From positions 1 to 13,488 of the forward strand of contig JAITBH010000031.1 in the NCBI GenBank assembly GCA_031283745.1: a DNA stretch of 13,488 bases. The letters run 5' to 3'. The position numbers were made by a program, and so were the translations under genes. The stretch comes from Candidatus Ectomicrobium neotermitis (GTDB taxonomy: Bacteria; Elusimicrobiota; Endomicrobiia; Endomicrobiales; Endomicrobiaceae). Positions 1 to 6,945 of the stretch are shown one piece after another. Each line of letters starts with the position of its first letter. The stretch's first letter is position 1. The notes beneath the pieces were generated by a model. It was not told where the DNA came from and made no database searches. It saw only the letters and a list, made by a program, of their open reading frames with translations.

Positions 1-934
1 CATTGGTGCATGAGCCGATGACGGCTTGGTCGATATAAACTTTTTTGATGTCCGCAGCATTTTGAGTGTTTGAGGGCAAAAATGGCTCAGCAACCTGCGG
101 GAAAATTTTGGAGCAGTCAATCTCGTAAACATTGGCATACTTGGCGCTCTTGTCGCTTTTATAAAATACGGGCTTTCTTGGGGCGGGAATTTCTGAGGAA
201 TTGGCTGTCTCCATTTCTGCTAAGTAGGCTTGGGCAAATAAATCTGCCTCAAAAATGCCGTTTTTTGCACCTGCTTCAATAGCCATATTGCAAACCGTAA
301 ACCTGTCAGCCACAGAGAGTTCTTTAACTGCCTCGCCCGTAAACTCCATCGAACTATAAAGTGCCCCGTCAACCCCTATCAACCCTATAATATATAGTAT
401 GAGGTCCTTGCCTCCTACCCATTTGTTGAAAGAATCTTTGAGGACGAACTTGATGGATTGAGGAACTTTCAGCCAAGCCTTGCCATTTATCATCGCAGCA
501 GCTATATCGGTAGAACCTACCCCAGTCGAAAAAGCTCCTATTGCCCCATAAGTGCAAGTGTGGGAATCTGCCCCGATAACCAGATCGCCCGCCGTGACGA
601 TAGATTTTTCGGGCAAGAGGACATGCTCAATGCCGCCTCTGCCGCCTTCATAATAGCCAACGATGGAATGCTCTTTGGCAAATTCGCGGGAAATCTTGAC
701 TTGTTCAGCACTGGCTATGTCTTTGTTGGGGGTGAAATGATCCATCACCAAAACTATTTTTGCGGGGTCAAAAACCTTTGCCGCCCCCGCTTTGCGAAAC
801 TCTTTGATGGCTATTGGAGCAGTGATGTCGTTAGCTAAGACAATATCGACATTTGGCTCGATAAATTCCCCCGCTGACACCTCTTTTTGCCCGCAATGTG
901 CTGCTAAAATTTTTTCAGTGATAGTCTGTCCCAT
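1..934 (-). CDS. leuC: 3-isopropylmalate dehydratase large subunit, partial (3' end beyond window)
   Basis: Aconitase-superfamily enzyme that isomerises 2-isopropylmalate to 3-isopropylmalate in leucine synthesis, working with a small subunit LeuD that is not in this window. The visible 311 residues read without interruption from an ATG at 934, preceded by GGAG that overlaps the leuA stop codon. Family motifs seen are GADSHT at residues 121-126 followed by the Gly-rich FSTGVGSTD stretch, and GSCTN at 307-311 at the very edge of the window. Cys309 is the expected first ligand of the [4Fe-4S] cluster; the other two ligands lie outside. The gene starts 9 bases after leuA, so the two are co-transcribed, and leuD/leuB would be expected beyond the left edge. 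Homoaconitase-type members look similar, but the leuA neighbour favours LeuC. Confidence 0.95.
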   Translation of the reverse strand, partial: MGQTITEKILAAHCGQKEVSAGEFIEPNVDIVLANDITAPIAIKEFRKAGAAKVFDPAKIVLVMDHFTPNKDIASAEQVKISREFAKEHSIVGYYEGGRGGIEHVLLPEKSIVTAGDLVIGADSHTCTYGAIGAFSTGVGSTDIAAAMINGKAWLKVPQSIKFVLKDSFNKWVGGKDLILYIIGLIGVDGALYSSMEFTGEAVKELSVADRFTVCNMAIEAGAKNGIFEADLFAQAYLAEMETANSSEIPAPRKPVFYKSDKSAKYANVYEIDCSKIFPQVAEPFLPSNTQNAADIKKVYIDQAVIGSCTN

Positions 935-943
935 TTTTATCTC

Positions 944-2491
944 CTATTCATCTGTCTTTTTGATGTTTTCATAGGCAAGTGCTTTGTTGATTGCCTGCAT
1001 ATAAGCCTTAACACCTGCCTCAACAATATCGGTAGAAATGCCTTTTCCTGAATAAATTCCGCCTTTGTATTCGGCTTTGAGTGAAACCTCGCCTAATGCA
1101 TCCACCCCTTCAGAAACAGCTTTCAAGACAAAACTTGTCAACTTTATGTCCATCTTTGTGATTTTATCGATAGCTTTGAAAGTTGCATCGACCGGGCCGG
1201 CACCGCAAGATGCCTCTTGAGATACCTCCACCTTGCCTTTGACTTTTTTAACTACCCGCACAGTTGCAGTTGGAATGGTGGCAGTGCCTGACGCTGCACT
1301 TTGATAAACCAAAGAGTAAATCTCTTCGGTTGAGCCTGTCTTTTCCTCTATCATCGCCACAATGTCATCGTCAAAAACTGTTTTTTTCTTGTCTGCAAGG
1401 ATTTTGAACTTCTCAAAAAGCTCCTGCCCTTCTTTATCGCTTATCTTGTAGCCCAAAGTTTTGATCCTGTTAAAGAAAGCATGGCGGCCCGAGTGTTTGC
1501 CTAAAACTAAAGAGCTTTCGGGAACGCCGACATCCTCTGGACGCATAATCTCATAAGTTTCGCGGGCTTTTAGCACCCCGTCCTGATGTATACCCGACTC
1601 GTGGGCAAAAGCATTTGCACCGACGACGGCTTTGTTTACCTGAACGCTGATACCCGTGAGGCTGGAGATCAGTTTGCTGGTCTTATAAATCTCTTTCGTT
1701 TTGATAGCACAGCCGACTTTGTAATAGTGGGGGCGGACATTTAATGCCATCACAATTTCCTCAAGGGAAGCATTGCCTGCCCTCTCGCCTATACCATTTA
1801 TAGTGCATTCAATCTGACGGGCGCCGTTTTCTATGGCGCAAAGAGAATTTGCGACTGCAAGACCTAAATCGTCATGGCAGTGAACGCTGAGAATTGTTTT
1901 GTCGATATTGGGAACGGTTTTTTTGAGGTAGGCAATTTTGGCGCCAAATTCTGCAGGCATTGAATAGCCCACTGTGTCGGGAATGTTGACAGTTAAAGCC
2001 CCTGCGTCTATGACTGCTTCAACCACCTTTGCAAGGTATTCTAAGTCTGACCTGCCCGCATCCTCAGCTGAGAACTCAATATCGGGGCATAAAGTTTTGG
2101 CGTATTTGACTGATTTGACTGCCATATCAAGTATTTTAGAGCGAGTTTTGTTGATCTTTTTTTCGATGTGTAGTTCTGAGGTAGCTAAAAAAATGTGGAT
2201 TCTGGGCTTTTTTGCATACCTTACAGCCTCCCAGCAGGCATTTATGTCCTTTTCTGCCGCCCTGCTTAACCCTGCAACGGTAGAGGTTTTGATCTTTTTT
2301 GCAATCATTTTGACCGATTCCAAATCTCCGGGACTTGAAATAGGGAAGCCCGCTTCTATGACATCAACACCTAAAGCCTCAAGCTGAGTAGCTGCAAGAA
2401 GCTTTTCTTTCATATTCATACTTGCACCGGGGGACTGCTCTCCATCTCTTAATGTTGTGTCGAAAAAAATTACCCTGTCTTTAGTTTTCAT
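944..2491 (-). CDS. leuA: 2-isopropylmalate synthase
   Basis: Condenses acetyl-CoA with 2-oxoisovalerate, the committed step of leucine synthesis. The 515-residue length fits the long bacterial LeuA form. The N-terminal TIM-barrel domain starts with DTTLRDGEQ at residues 11-19. HCHDDLG lies at 204-210 and NGIGERAGN at 232-240. The expected divalent-metal ligands Asp11, His204, His206 and Asn240 are all present. The C-terminal part from about residue 380 matches the LeuA dimer/regulatory domain that binds leucine, so feedback inhibition is likely. The start codon lies inside the 3' end of pssA (11-base overlap) with only a modest GGAT ribosome binding site, suggesting translational coupling. 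Citramalate and homocitrate synthases are relatives, but the length and adjacent leuC support LeuA. Confidence 0.95.
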   Translation of the reverse strand: MKTKDRVIFFDTTLRDGEQSPGASMNMKEKLLAATQLEALGVDVIEAGFPISSPGDLESVKMIAKKIKTSTVAGLSRAAEKDINACWEAVRYAKKPRIHIFLATSELHIEKKINKTRSKILDMAVKSVKYAKTLCPDIEFSAEDAGRSDLEYLAKVVEAVIDAGALTVNIPDTVGYSMPAEFGAKIAYLKKTVPNIDKTILSVHCHDDLGLAVANSLCAIENGARQIECTINGIGERAGNASLEEIVMALNVRPHYYKVGCAIKTKEIYKTSKLISSLTGISVQVNKAVVGANAFAHESGIHQDGVLKARETYEIMRPEDVGVPESSLVLGKHSGRHAFFNRIKTLGYKISDKEGQELFEKFKILADKKKTVFDDDIVAMIEEKTGSTEEIYSLVYQSAASGTATIPTATVRVVKKVKGKVEVSQEASCGAGPVDATFKAIDKITKMDIKLTSFVLKAVSEGVDALGEVSLKAEYKGGIYSGKGISTDIVEAGVKAYMQAINKALAYENIKKTDE

Positions 2492-3275
2492 TGTTTTTAT
2501 CCTTTGCGTCGACTGGATGACGCTTTCTTAAAAAAAACCGCAGTATGTAAGACAAAATTCCCGATAAGGCATAACCCAAAAACACGATGAAAAGTATGTT
2601 TTGAGGGTAGGCTATCGCTAAAACTATCATCACTATCACGGAAACCACTAAGCGAAAGGAACGAGCTTTAGAGAAATTTAAGGTCTTAAAGGACCAGTAG
2701 GGGATATTTGAAACCATCAAAAACGATAGGCATAACATCACCACCGGCATGGCCTTAAAGAAAATCGGCATTGAGTTCATCAAGATAGGGATAGTTTTGA
2801 CCGTCAATGCGTCGGCGGGGTTAAGAAGGCTGTAGCTGAGGACAAAAGAGATGATCACTCCTGCAGATGCCGGGGTAGGTAGACCGGCGAAGGTTTTATG
2901 AGCTACACCGTCTTGGGAGAGAACATTGAACTTGGCAAGCCTTAAAGCACTGCTTAAAACGAAAACCACCGCCACTGCTATACCTGTTGTGCCCATTGTG
3001 TTAAGCACGAGGTTATACATTATAGTAGCAGGCGCTAAGCCAAAGGAGATTAAGTCGCTTAAAGAATCCATCTGAACGCCGAACTCGCTTGAGGTTTTGG
3101 TCATTCTTGCTATGCGTCCGTCAAGCATATCGCAAGCAATGGCGCATATAAGAAACCATGCTGCTCTTGTGAAAAATCCGTTCATGGAGGATAACATCGC
3201 AAGGAAACCGAAGGTCATATTTCCGCAGGTAAACAAGGTGGGTATTATGTAGATGCCTCTTCTAATATCTTTCAT
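2481..3275 (-). CDS. pssA: CDP-diacylglycerol--serine O-phosphatidyltransferase
   Basis: Integral membrane enzyme that makes phosphatidylserine from CDP-diacylglycerol and serine. It has 264 residues with several hydrophobic segments. The CDP-alcohol phosphatidyltransferase signature D-G-x2-A-R-x8-G-x3-D-x3-D is intact: Asp52, Gly53, Ala56, Arg57, Gly66, Asp70, Asp74. The N-terminal 'IPTLFTCGNM' segment and the C-terminal basic tail (RFFLRKRH) are typical of the membrane-bound PssA subfamily. Its start overlaps the psd stop by four bases (ATGA), so the product is translated together with the decarboxylase that uses its product. The 3' end overlaps leuA. Phosphatidylglycerophosphate synthase shares the signature, but the psd neighbour makes serine the likely acceptor. 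Confidence 0.92.
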   Translation of the reverse strand: MKDIRRGIYIIPTLFTCGNMTFGFLAMLSSMNGFFTRAAWFLICAIACDMLDGRIARMTKTSSEFGVQMDSLSDLISFGLAPATIMYNLVLNTMGTTGIAVAVVFVLSSALRLAKFNVLSQDGVAHKTFAGLPTPASAGVIISFVLSYSLLNPADALTVKTIPILMNSMPIFFKAMPVVMLCLSFLMVSNIPYWSFKTLNFSKARSFRLVVSVIVMIVLAIAYPQNILFIVFLGYALSGILSYILRFFLRKRHPVDAKDKNNEN

Positions 3276-3889
3276 CTTATTTCTCCAAGAACTGTTATGC
3301 CCGCTTTAGTTTTAGAACCCTTTTGCACCTTTATATCAACAGTTTTGGGCATATGGAGATCGACTTGAGAGCTAAACTTGATGAGACCCAGCTTTTGACC
3401 AAGGTCGAGGGCATCCCCCTCTTTAACCCATGAAACGCAGCGCCGAGCCAAAATTCCAGCTATTTGCTTGACTACAAAAATGCCTTTGTCCGAGCTGATT
3501 GTGATGATATTTTGCTCATTTACTATGTGGGCTTGAGGATCCATCGCTTTGAGGAACTTTCCGGGCTTATGCTCAACACTCAAAACCTTGCCCGATATGG
3601 GGGATCGCTGCAGATGAACATCAAAAACTGACAAAAACACCCTTATCACCTTCTCCGATTCGTTTTCGGACACTTCCAAGACCGTCCCATTGCACGGGGA
3701 AAGCACCAAGTTATCCCCTTTTGTGATTTTGACGGCCGGATCCCTGAAAAAGTAACAGCAAAACAAGGCTATTAAAAACAATAAAATTGCTAAAACATCC
3801 CAAAATGCACTTTCCCCTAAAATTCTAACCAAAAAACCCAGTATGACGGGAGTAAAAATGAAAGTCCTACCTTCTCTTAGTATGCCCAT
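3272..3889 (-). CDS. psd: Phosphatidylserine decarboxylase, short (archaeal-type) form with altered self-cleavage motifs
   Basis: Expected to decarboxylate phosphatidylserine to phosphatidylethanolamine at the membrane, using a pyruvoyl group made by self-cleavage. The 205 residues have an N-terminal hydrophobic region (about 10-47) and then the decarboxylase domain. The His motif is present (VFDVHLQR, His92), as is the C-terminal VDLHMP segment. The usual PADG motif reads PCNG (residues 65-68), so the Asp of the self-cleavage triad is Asn67. The usual Gly-Ser cleavage site reads Ser173-Ser174. Codons at both sites (TGC AAT; AGC TCT) are clear and the frame is intact. Known pyruvoyl enzymes cleaving before Ser after non-Gly residues (histidine decarboxylase, Ser-Ser) make activity possible but unproven. 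First gene of the operon; ATG at 3889 follows AAGGAG. Confidence 0.88.
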   Translation of the reverse strand: MGILREGRTFIFTPVILGFLVRILGESAFWDVLAILLFLIALFCCYFFRDPAVKITKGDNLVLSPCNGTVLEVSENESEKVIRVFLSVFDVHLQRSPISGKVLSVEHKPGKFLKAMDPQAHIVNEQNIITISSDKGIFVVKQIAGILARRCVSWVKEGDALDLGQKLGLIKFSSQVDLHMPKTVDIKVQKGSKTKAGITVLGEIR

Positions 3890-3947
3890 ATGACTCTCCT
3901 TATAAATTCAAATTTTTTACCTGCTTTTGTGCGTCCTATAGGGGGCG

Positions 3948-3976
3948 ATAATATCAATTACTTGACCCTTTTTCAA
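3948..3976 (-). promoter_or_regulatory. Sigma70-like promoter of the psd-pssA-leuA-leuC operon
   Basis: On the minus strand a -35 box TTGAAA (plus-strand 3971-3976) and a -10 box TATTAT (3948-3953) are separated by exactly 17 bases; each box matches the consensus at 5 of 6 positions. Transcription would start near 3941, giving a leader of about 50 bases before the psd ATG, which carries AAGGAG. The leader is too short for a T-box or long attenuator. Confidence 0.7.
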
Positions 3977-4088
3977 TTTGAGTTAGGGGGTTATTACGGG
4001 GAAATCATACTGGAAATATAGGAAAGAGAAACGGCATTTTTGACCAAAAAAAATGGTAAAGTTATCCACATATTCACTTCTCCGTTGT

Positions 4089-4117
4089 TTGCAACTTCAA
4101 CTGATATTTTGTATCTA
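4089..4117 (+). promoter_or_regulatory. Candidate promoter of the alcohol dehydrogenase gene
   Basis: TTGCAA (4089-4094) and TATCTA (4112-4117) are spaced by 17 bases. The -10 match is weak (3 of 6). A TGaTATTTT extended -10 at 4102-4110 is an alternative. Either would place the start site just upstream of the palindrome at 4131-4150. A third pair, TTGACC (4040-4045) with TATCCA (4063-4068), also has a 17-base spacer but lies further up. Confidence 0.35.
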
Positions 4118-4127
4118 TCTTTTTTAG

Positions 4128-4162
4128 ACGCTCATATGAGTTAACTCATAAATAAAGAGCGT
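4128..4162 (+). promoter_or_regulatory. Nested palindromes / hairpin between promoter and RBS (candidate operator or leader structure)
   Basis: Three nested symmetries sit immediately upstream of the dehydrogenase RBS (AGGAGG, 4163-4168). A perfect 16-base palindrome, TATGAGTTAACTCATA, lies at 4135-4150. An overlapping 10-base palindrome, CTCATATGAG, lies at 4131-4140. An outer inverted pair ACGCTC (4128-4133) / GAGCGT (4157-4162) closes the whole region. As DNA it looks like a dimeric repressor operator; as RNA it could fold to end directly at the RBS. The regulator is unknown, and the site does not match the redox repressor Rex consensus that I know. Confidence 0.55.
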
Positions 4163-4174
4163 AGGAGGCCGAAA

Positions 4175-5371
4175 ATGGCAAGATTTACATTACCGAGGGA
4201 CCTGTATTATGGGAGAGGCACCTTGGCAGAGTTGAAAAACATCAAAGGTAAGCGGGCGATCGTGGTTATCGGGGGCAGCTCGATGAAAAAAACGGGCTTT
4301 GTGGACAAAGTTACGGCTTACTTGAAGGAAGCAGGTTTAGAAGTGAGGCTTTTTGAGGGTGTTGAGCCGGATCCTTCCACAACAACAGTGGAAAAAGGGG
4401 CTGCATTTATGCGGGAATACCAGCCCGACTGGATAGTCTCGATAGGCGGCGGTTCTCCGATAGACGCAGCTAAGGCAATGTGGATATTTTATGAGTATCC
4501 CGATGCTAAGTGGTCTGAGATTGAAAAACCTTTCAATATCCCCACTCTCCGCAACAAAGCAAGATTTATCGCTATTCCTTCCACCTCAGGAACTGCCACA
4601 GAGGTTACAGCGTTTTCAGTTATAACTGACTACACAGCTAACCCACCTATAAAATACCCTTTGGCAGACTTCAATATCACCCCAGACATTGGCATTCTTG
4701 ACCCAGATTTAGTCGACAGTATGCCTCAAGATTTGACAGCTTTTACTGGTATGGACGCTTTGACCCATGCCACAGAGGCTTATGTTTCGACAGCAAATTC
4801 CCCTTTCACAGACCCATTGGCTATTAAGGCTATTCAGATGATTTTTGAGTTCTTGATTCCTTCCTATGAATCAGCCTGCAAAAAGTCGAGAGAGGCTGTT
4901 CATTATGCTCAGTGTTTGGCGGGGCAGGCATTTTCGAATGCTTTGCTCGGTATTACCCACTCGATGGCTCATAAAACTGGAGCTGTTTATGACATACCGC
5001 ACGGCTGCGCCAATGCCGTTTATCTACCTTATGTCATCGCATACAATGCTAAAGACGCTACTGCTCAAAAGAGATATGCCGATATAGCAAGAGCCTTGAA
5101 CTTAAAAGGTTCTACGGACGATGAACTTGTTAAGGCTTATATTGCGGCAATCAAAGACCTCAACAAGAAGTTCCAGATCCCTCTCACCCTCAAGGACTAT
5201 AACTACAAGGGTCATTCGGTCAAAGAGGCAGATTTCCTTAAAAACAATGCCTTGCTTTCTGAGAGGGCAGTCGGAGACGCTTGTACAGGCTCAAATCCAA
5301 GAGCGATAACTCCTAAGGAAATGGAGAAGCTTTTTGATGCCATATATTTCGGTAAAGAAGTAAACTTCTAA
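4175..5371 (+). CDS. Iron-containing alcohol dehydrogenase (butanol/ethanol dehydrogenase type)
   Basis: Group III metal-dependent alcohol dehydrogenase that interconverts aldehydes and alcohols, probably disposing of reducing equivalents in fermentation. The 398-residue length fits the family. The nucleotide-binding GGGSPIDAAK segment is at residues 91-100. The metal ligands expected from FucO are all present: Asp194 and His198 (MDALTHATEAY), His262 (THSMAH) and His276 (IPHGCAN). The loop after the first beta strand reads GGSSMKKTG. It lacks the acidic residue that favours NAD in FucO, so NADP(H) is the more likely cofactor (inference). ATG follows AGGAGG. It is a single-gene unit, with its own upstream palindrome and a terminator 12 bases after the stop. 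The exact substrate cannot be read from sequence. Confidence 0.92.
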   Translation: MARFTLPRDLYYGRGTLAELKNIKGKRAIVVIGGSSMKKTGFVDKVTAYLKEAGLEVRLFEGVEPDPSTTTVEKGAAFMREYQPDWIVSIGGGSPIDAAKAMWIFYEYPDAKWSEIEKPFNIPTLRNKARFIAIPSTSGTATEVTAFSVITDYTANPPIKYPLADFNITPDIGILDPDLVDSMPQDLTAFTGMDALTHATEAYVSTANSPFTDPLAIKAIQMIFEFLIPSYESACKKSREAVHYAQCLAGQAFSNALLGITHSMAHKTGAVYDIPHGCANAVYLPYVIAYNAKDATAQKRYADIARALNLKGSTDDELVKAYIAAIKDLNKKFQIPLTLKDYNYKGHSVKEADFLKNNALLSERAVGDACTGSNPRAITPKEMEKLFDAIYFGKEVNF

Positions 5372-5381
5372 AGATGCAAAA

Positions 5382-5411
5382 AAGCCCCTGCGTGTTAAAA
5401 CGCAGGGGTTT
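5382..5411 (+). terminator. Hairpin terminator after the alcohol dehydrogenase
   Basis: CCCCTGCG (5385-5392) pairs with CGCAGGGG (5401-5408) around an 8-base TGTTAAAA loop, extended by A/T and G-T pairs. The following T-run is interrupted (TTTGTTATTT), so termination may be incomplete and allow some read-through into the SemiSWEET gene. Confidence 0.8.
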
Positions 5412-5444
5412 GTTATTTAATCTGACACATAAAAGGCGGACTTA

Positions 5445-5708
5445 ATGGAAATTTTAGGCTTTATCGCAGGCTTTTGCACCGCAGTATCATTCATACCTCA
5501 GGTTTATAAGACATGGAAATCCAAATCAGCCAAAGATGTTTCAATTCAGATGTTCCTGATTTATTCTCTCGCATCTATATTGTGGATAATTTACGGTGTC
5601 GGGGCAGGGAGTATGCCAGTTATAGCAACCAATGTTGTATTGTTAGCTCTTTCTATTATGCAGGCAATTATGAAAGCCATGTATGATAAGAGGGCAAAAC
5701 AAAAGTAG
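5445..5708 (+). CDS. SemiSWEET family sugar transporter (PQ-loop protein)
   Basis: The 87-residue, three-helix membrane protein matches the bacterial SemiSWEET half-transporters that dimerise to move mono- or disaccharides passively. The helices are roughly residues 3-21, 37-55 and 60-78. The PQ motif is in helix 1 (SFIPQVYKTWKSKSAKDVS, 15-33), followed by the typical K-S-A-x-D-V-S turn. Length and motif order are as expected for the family. A clear promoter was not found between the upstream terminator and the start; a GG-rich stretch before ATG acts as a modest RBS. It lies 34 bases before the first ABC binding-protein gene, so co-transcription is likely. That gives a weak hint that the ABC system handles a sugar-related compound. 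Confidence 0.88.
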   Translation: MEILGFIAGFCTAVSFIPQVYKTWKSKSAKDVSIQMFLIYSLASILWIIYGVGAGSMPVIATNVVLLALSIMQAIMKAMYDKRAKQK

Positions 5709-5742
5709 TTGTCTCAAAAATCCAAATAGGTAGGAGGAAAAA

Positions 5743-6762
5743 ATGAAAAAAATTGTTCTGTTTGTAGCAGCTTTTGCTCTTTTAGCAGGAGGCGTGTTGG
5801 TAGGGTGCGGTTCAAAATCATCAGATGCGGGCAGGTTGGTTATTTATTCGCCCAATACTGAGGATTTAGTCAACAATATCATCACAGCTTTTGAAAAAGA
5901 GACAGGTGTTAAGGTTGAAATTATCTCCACCGGCACGGGAGAAATTTTCAAGAGGGTTGAAGCAGAAAAGAATAGCCCCAATGCCGATGTTTTGTGGGGC
6001 GGTTCGTGGGCAGTTTATGCAAGCAATTTAGATTTGCTTGAGGAATATGTCTCGGCAAACGATAAGGATCTGCCCGTTCAGTATCAAAATGTCACCAAGA
6101 AGATCACAACCTATTGCTTAGATGGAAGCGTCATCTTAGTCAATACGGATCTAATCGGTAACATTAAAGTTGAGGGCTATATGGATCTATTGAACCCCGC
6201 TTTGAAAGGCAAAATAGCGATGGGAGATCCATCTAATTCCAGCTCGGCTTTTGCACATTTGACCAATATGCTTCTTGATATTGGCAAAAACTACACATCA
6301 GCTGCCGGTTGGGACTATGTCAAGGCTCTACTCATACAGGTCAACGGGAAAATTCTCAATTCAAGCTCTGCTGTTCACAAGGGAGTTGCGGGCGGAGAGT
6401 ATACGGTTGGAATAACCTATGAGGATCCATCAGCTGCCTATGTTAGAGACGGGGCTCCTGTTAAGATTGTCTATATGAAGGAAGGCGTTGTATTCCTTTA
6501 CCCAGGTTCTGCGATAGTTAAGGGTGCCAAGAATTTAGACAATGCCAAGAAGTTCATTGACTTTATTACAAGCAAGACCGCTCAAGACATAATCGGGACA
6601 AAGTTGACTGTCAGACCAGTCAGAGCCGATGCTACGCTTGGTTCGTATATGAAGCCGATGAATGAGATAACGATACTCAGCGAGGATTATGATTATGTGC
6701 AAAAGCATAAGAATGAGATTGTTGAGCAATACAAAAAGATATTCACACAGGTAAGCAAGTAA
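5743..6762 (+). CDS. ABC transporter substrate-binding lipoprotein 1 (Fbp/Afu/Phn-like family)
   Basis: Extracytoplasmic solute-binding protein of 339 residues. It has a lipoprotein signal: basic Met-Lys-Lys, hydrophobic core and lipobox LVGC with Cys22. The mature part begins LVIYSPNTED and has the LWGG segment (about residues 84-87) typical of the AfuA/FbpA/PhnS-type binding proteins. Paralogue 2 (7101-8117) is close to half identical by eye along the whole length. The adjacent Tyr-Tyr pair that binds iron in FbpA is absent. In the AfuA-equivalent region the sequence reads ITYEDPSAAY and later YMKEG, retaining acidic residues. Substrate could be a phosphorylated sugar, an organophosphonate, iron or another anion. 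Strong RBS AGGAGG. A terminator follows directly, which should raise its level over the downstream genes. Confidence 0.87.
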   Translation: MKKIVLFVAAFALLAGGVLVGCGSKSSDAGRLVIYSPNTEDLVNNIITAFEKETGVKVEIISTGTGEIFKRVEAEKNSPNADVLWGGSWAVYASNLDLLEEYVSANDKDLPVQYQNVTKKITTYCLDGSVILVNTDLIGNIKVEGYMDLLNPALKGKIAMGDPSNSSSAFAHLTNMLLDIGKNYTSAAGWDYVKALLIQVNGKILNSSSAVHKGVAGGEYTVGITYEDPSAAYVRDGAPVKIVYMKEGVVFLYPGSAIVKGAKNLDNAKKFIDFITSKTAQDIIGTKLTVRPVRADATLGSYMKPMNEITILSEDYDYVQKHKNEIVEQYKKIFTQVSK

Positions 6763-6773
6763 GCAGAAATGGC

Positions 6774-6811
6774 AAAGCCCGCAGCGTTAAAAACTGCGGG
6801 CTTTTTTCTTT
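6774..6811 (+). terminator. Hairpin terminator between binding protein 1 and the downstream importer genes
   Basis: AAAGCCCGCAG (6774-6784) pairs perfectly with CTGCGGGCTTT (6794-6804) around a 9-base loop, followed by a T-run (6802-6807, then C and four Ts). It is a strong intrinsic terminator inside what otherwise looks like one transporter operon. Either partial read-through or a separate promoter must feed the genes after it. Confidence 0.88.
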
Positions 6812-6851
6812 TCATCAGACAGTAAATGGATAGACAAAAAAGGAAAACCAA

Positions 6852-6926
6852 ATGGATCATCTAATTTTTGAAGAAGAGCTGAAAACACCTTATGTCATCG
6901 CATACAATAGCAATTGTTATATATAA
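6852..6926 (+). CDS. Possible 24-residue leader peptide or gene remnant
   Basis: A short reading frame starts at ATG 6852, about 9 bases after AAGGA, and ends at TAA. Its residues 13-19 (PYVIAYN) are identical to residues 285-291 of the alcohol dehydrogenase at 4175-5371. They come from a 22-base exact DNA match read in the same frame; the rest of the peptide is unrelated to the dehydrogenase. It may be a translated leader before the 52-residue gene, a scar of recombination, or nothing. I do not recognise it. Confidence 0.25.
   Translation: MDHLIFEEELKTPYVIAYNSNCYI
6915..6923 (+). promoter_or_regulatory. Candidate extended -10 promoter for the second half of the importer operon
   Basis: TGtTATATA is an extended -10 motif with no convincing -35 at the right distance. 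The start site would be near 6930, just ahead of the RBS AAAGGAG (6934-6940) of the 52-residue gene. A small inverted pair ACAAT/ATTGT (6904-6908 and 6913-6917) overlaps it. It is proposed because the strong terminator upstream calls for a fresh start; unproven. Confidence 0.3.
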
Positions 6927-6945
6927 GATTTTCAAAGGAGCCTTT

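Noticed and set aside
458..838. 126-codon plus-strand frame opposite leuC
   Set aside because: It is the antisense of a well conserved part of LeuC, with no RBS and no family resemblance.
1974..2387. 137-codon plus-strand frame opposite leuA
   Set aside because: Antisense shadow of the LeuA catalytic domain, which carries all metal ligands in the minus frame.
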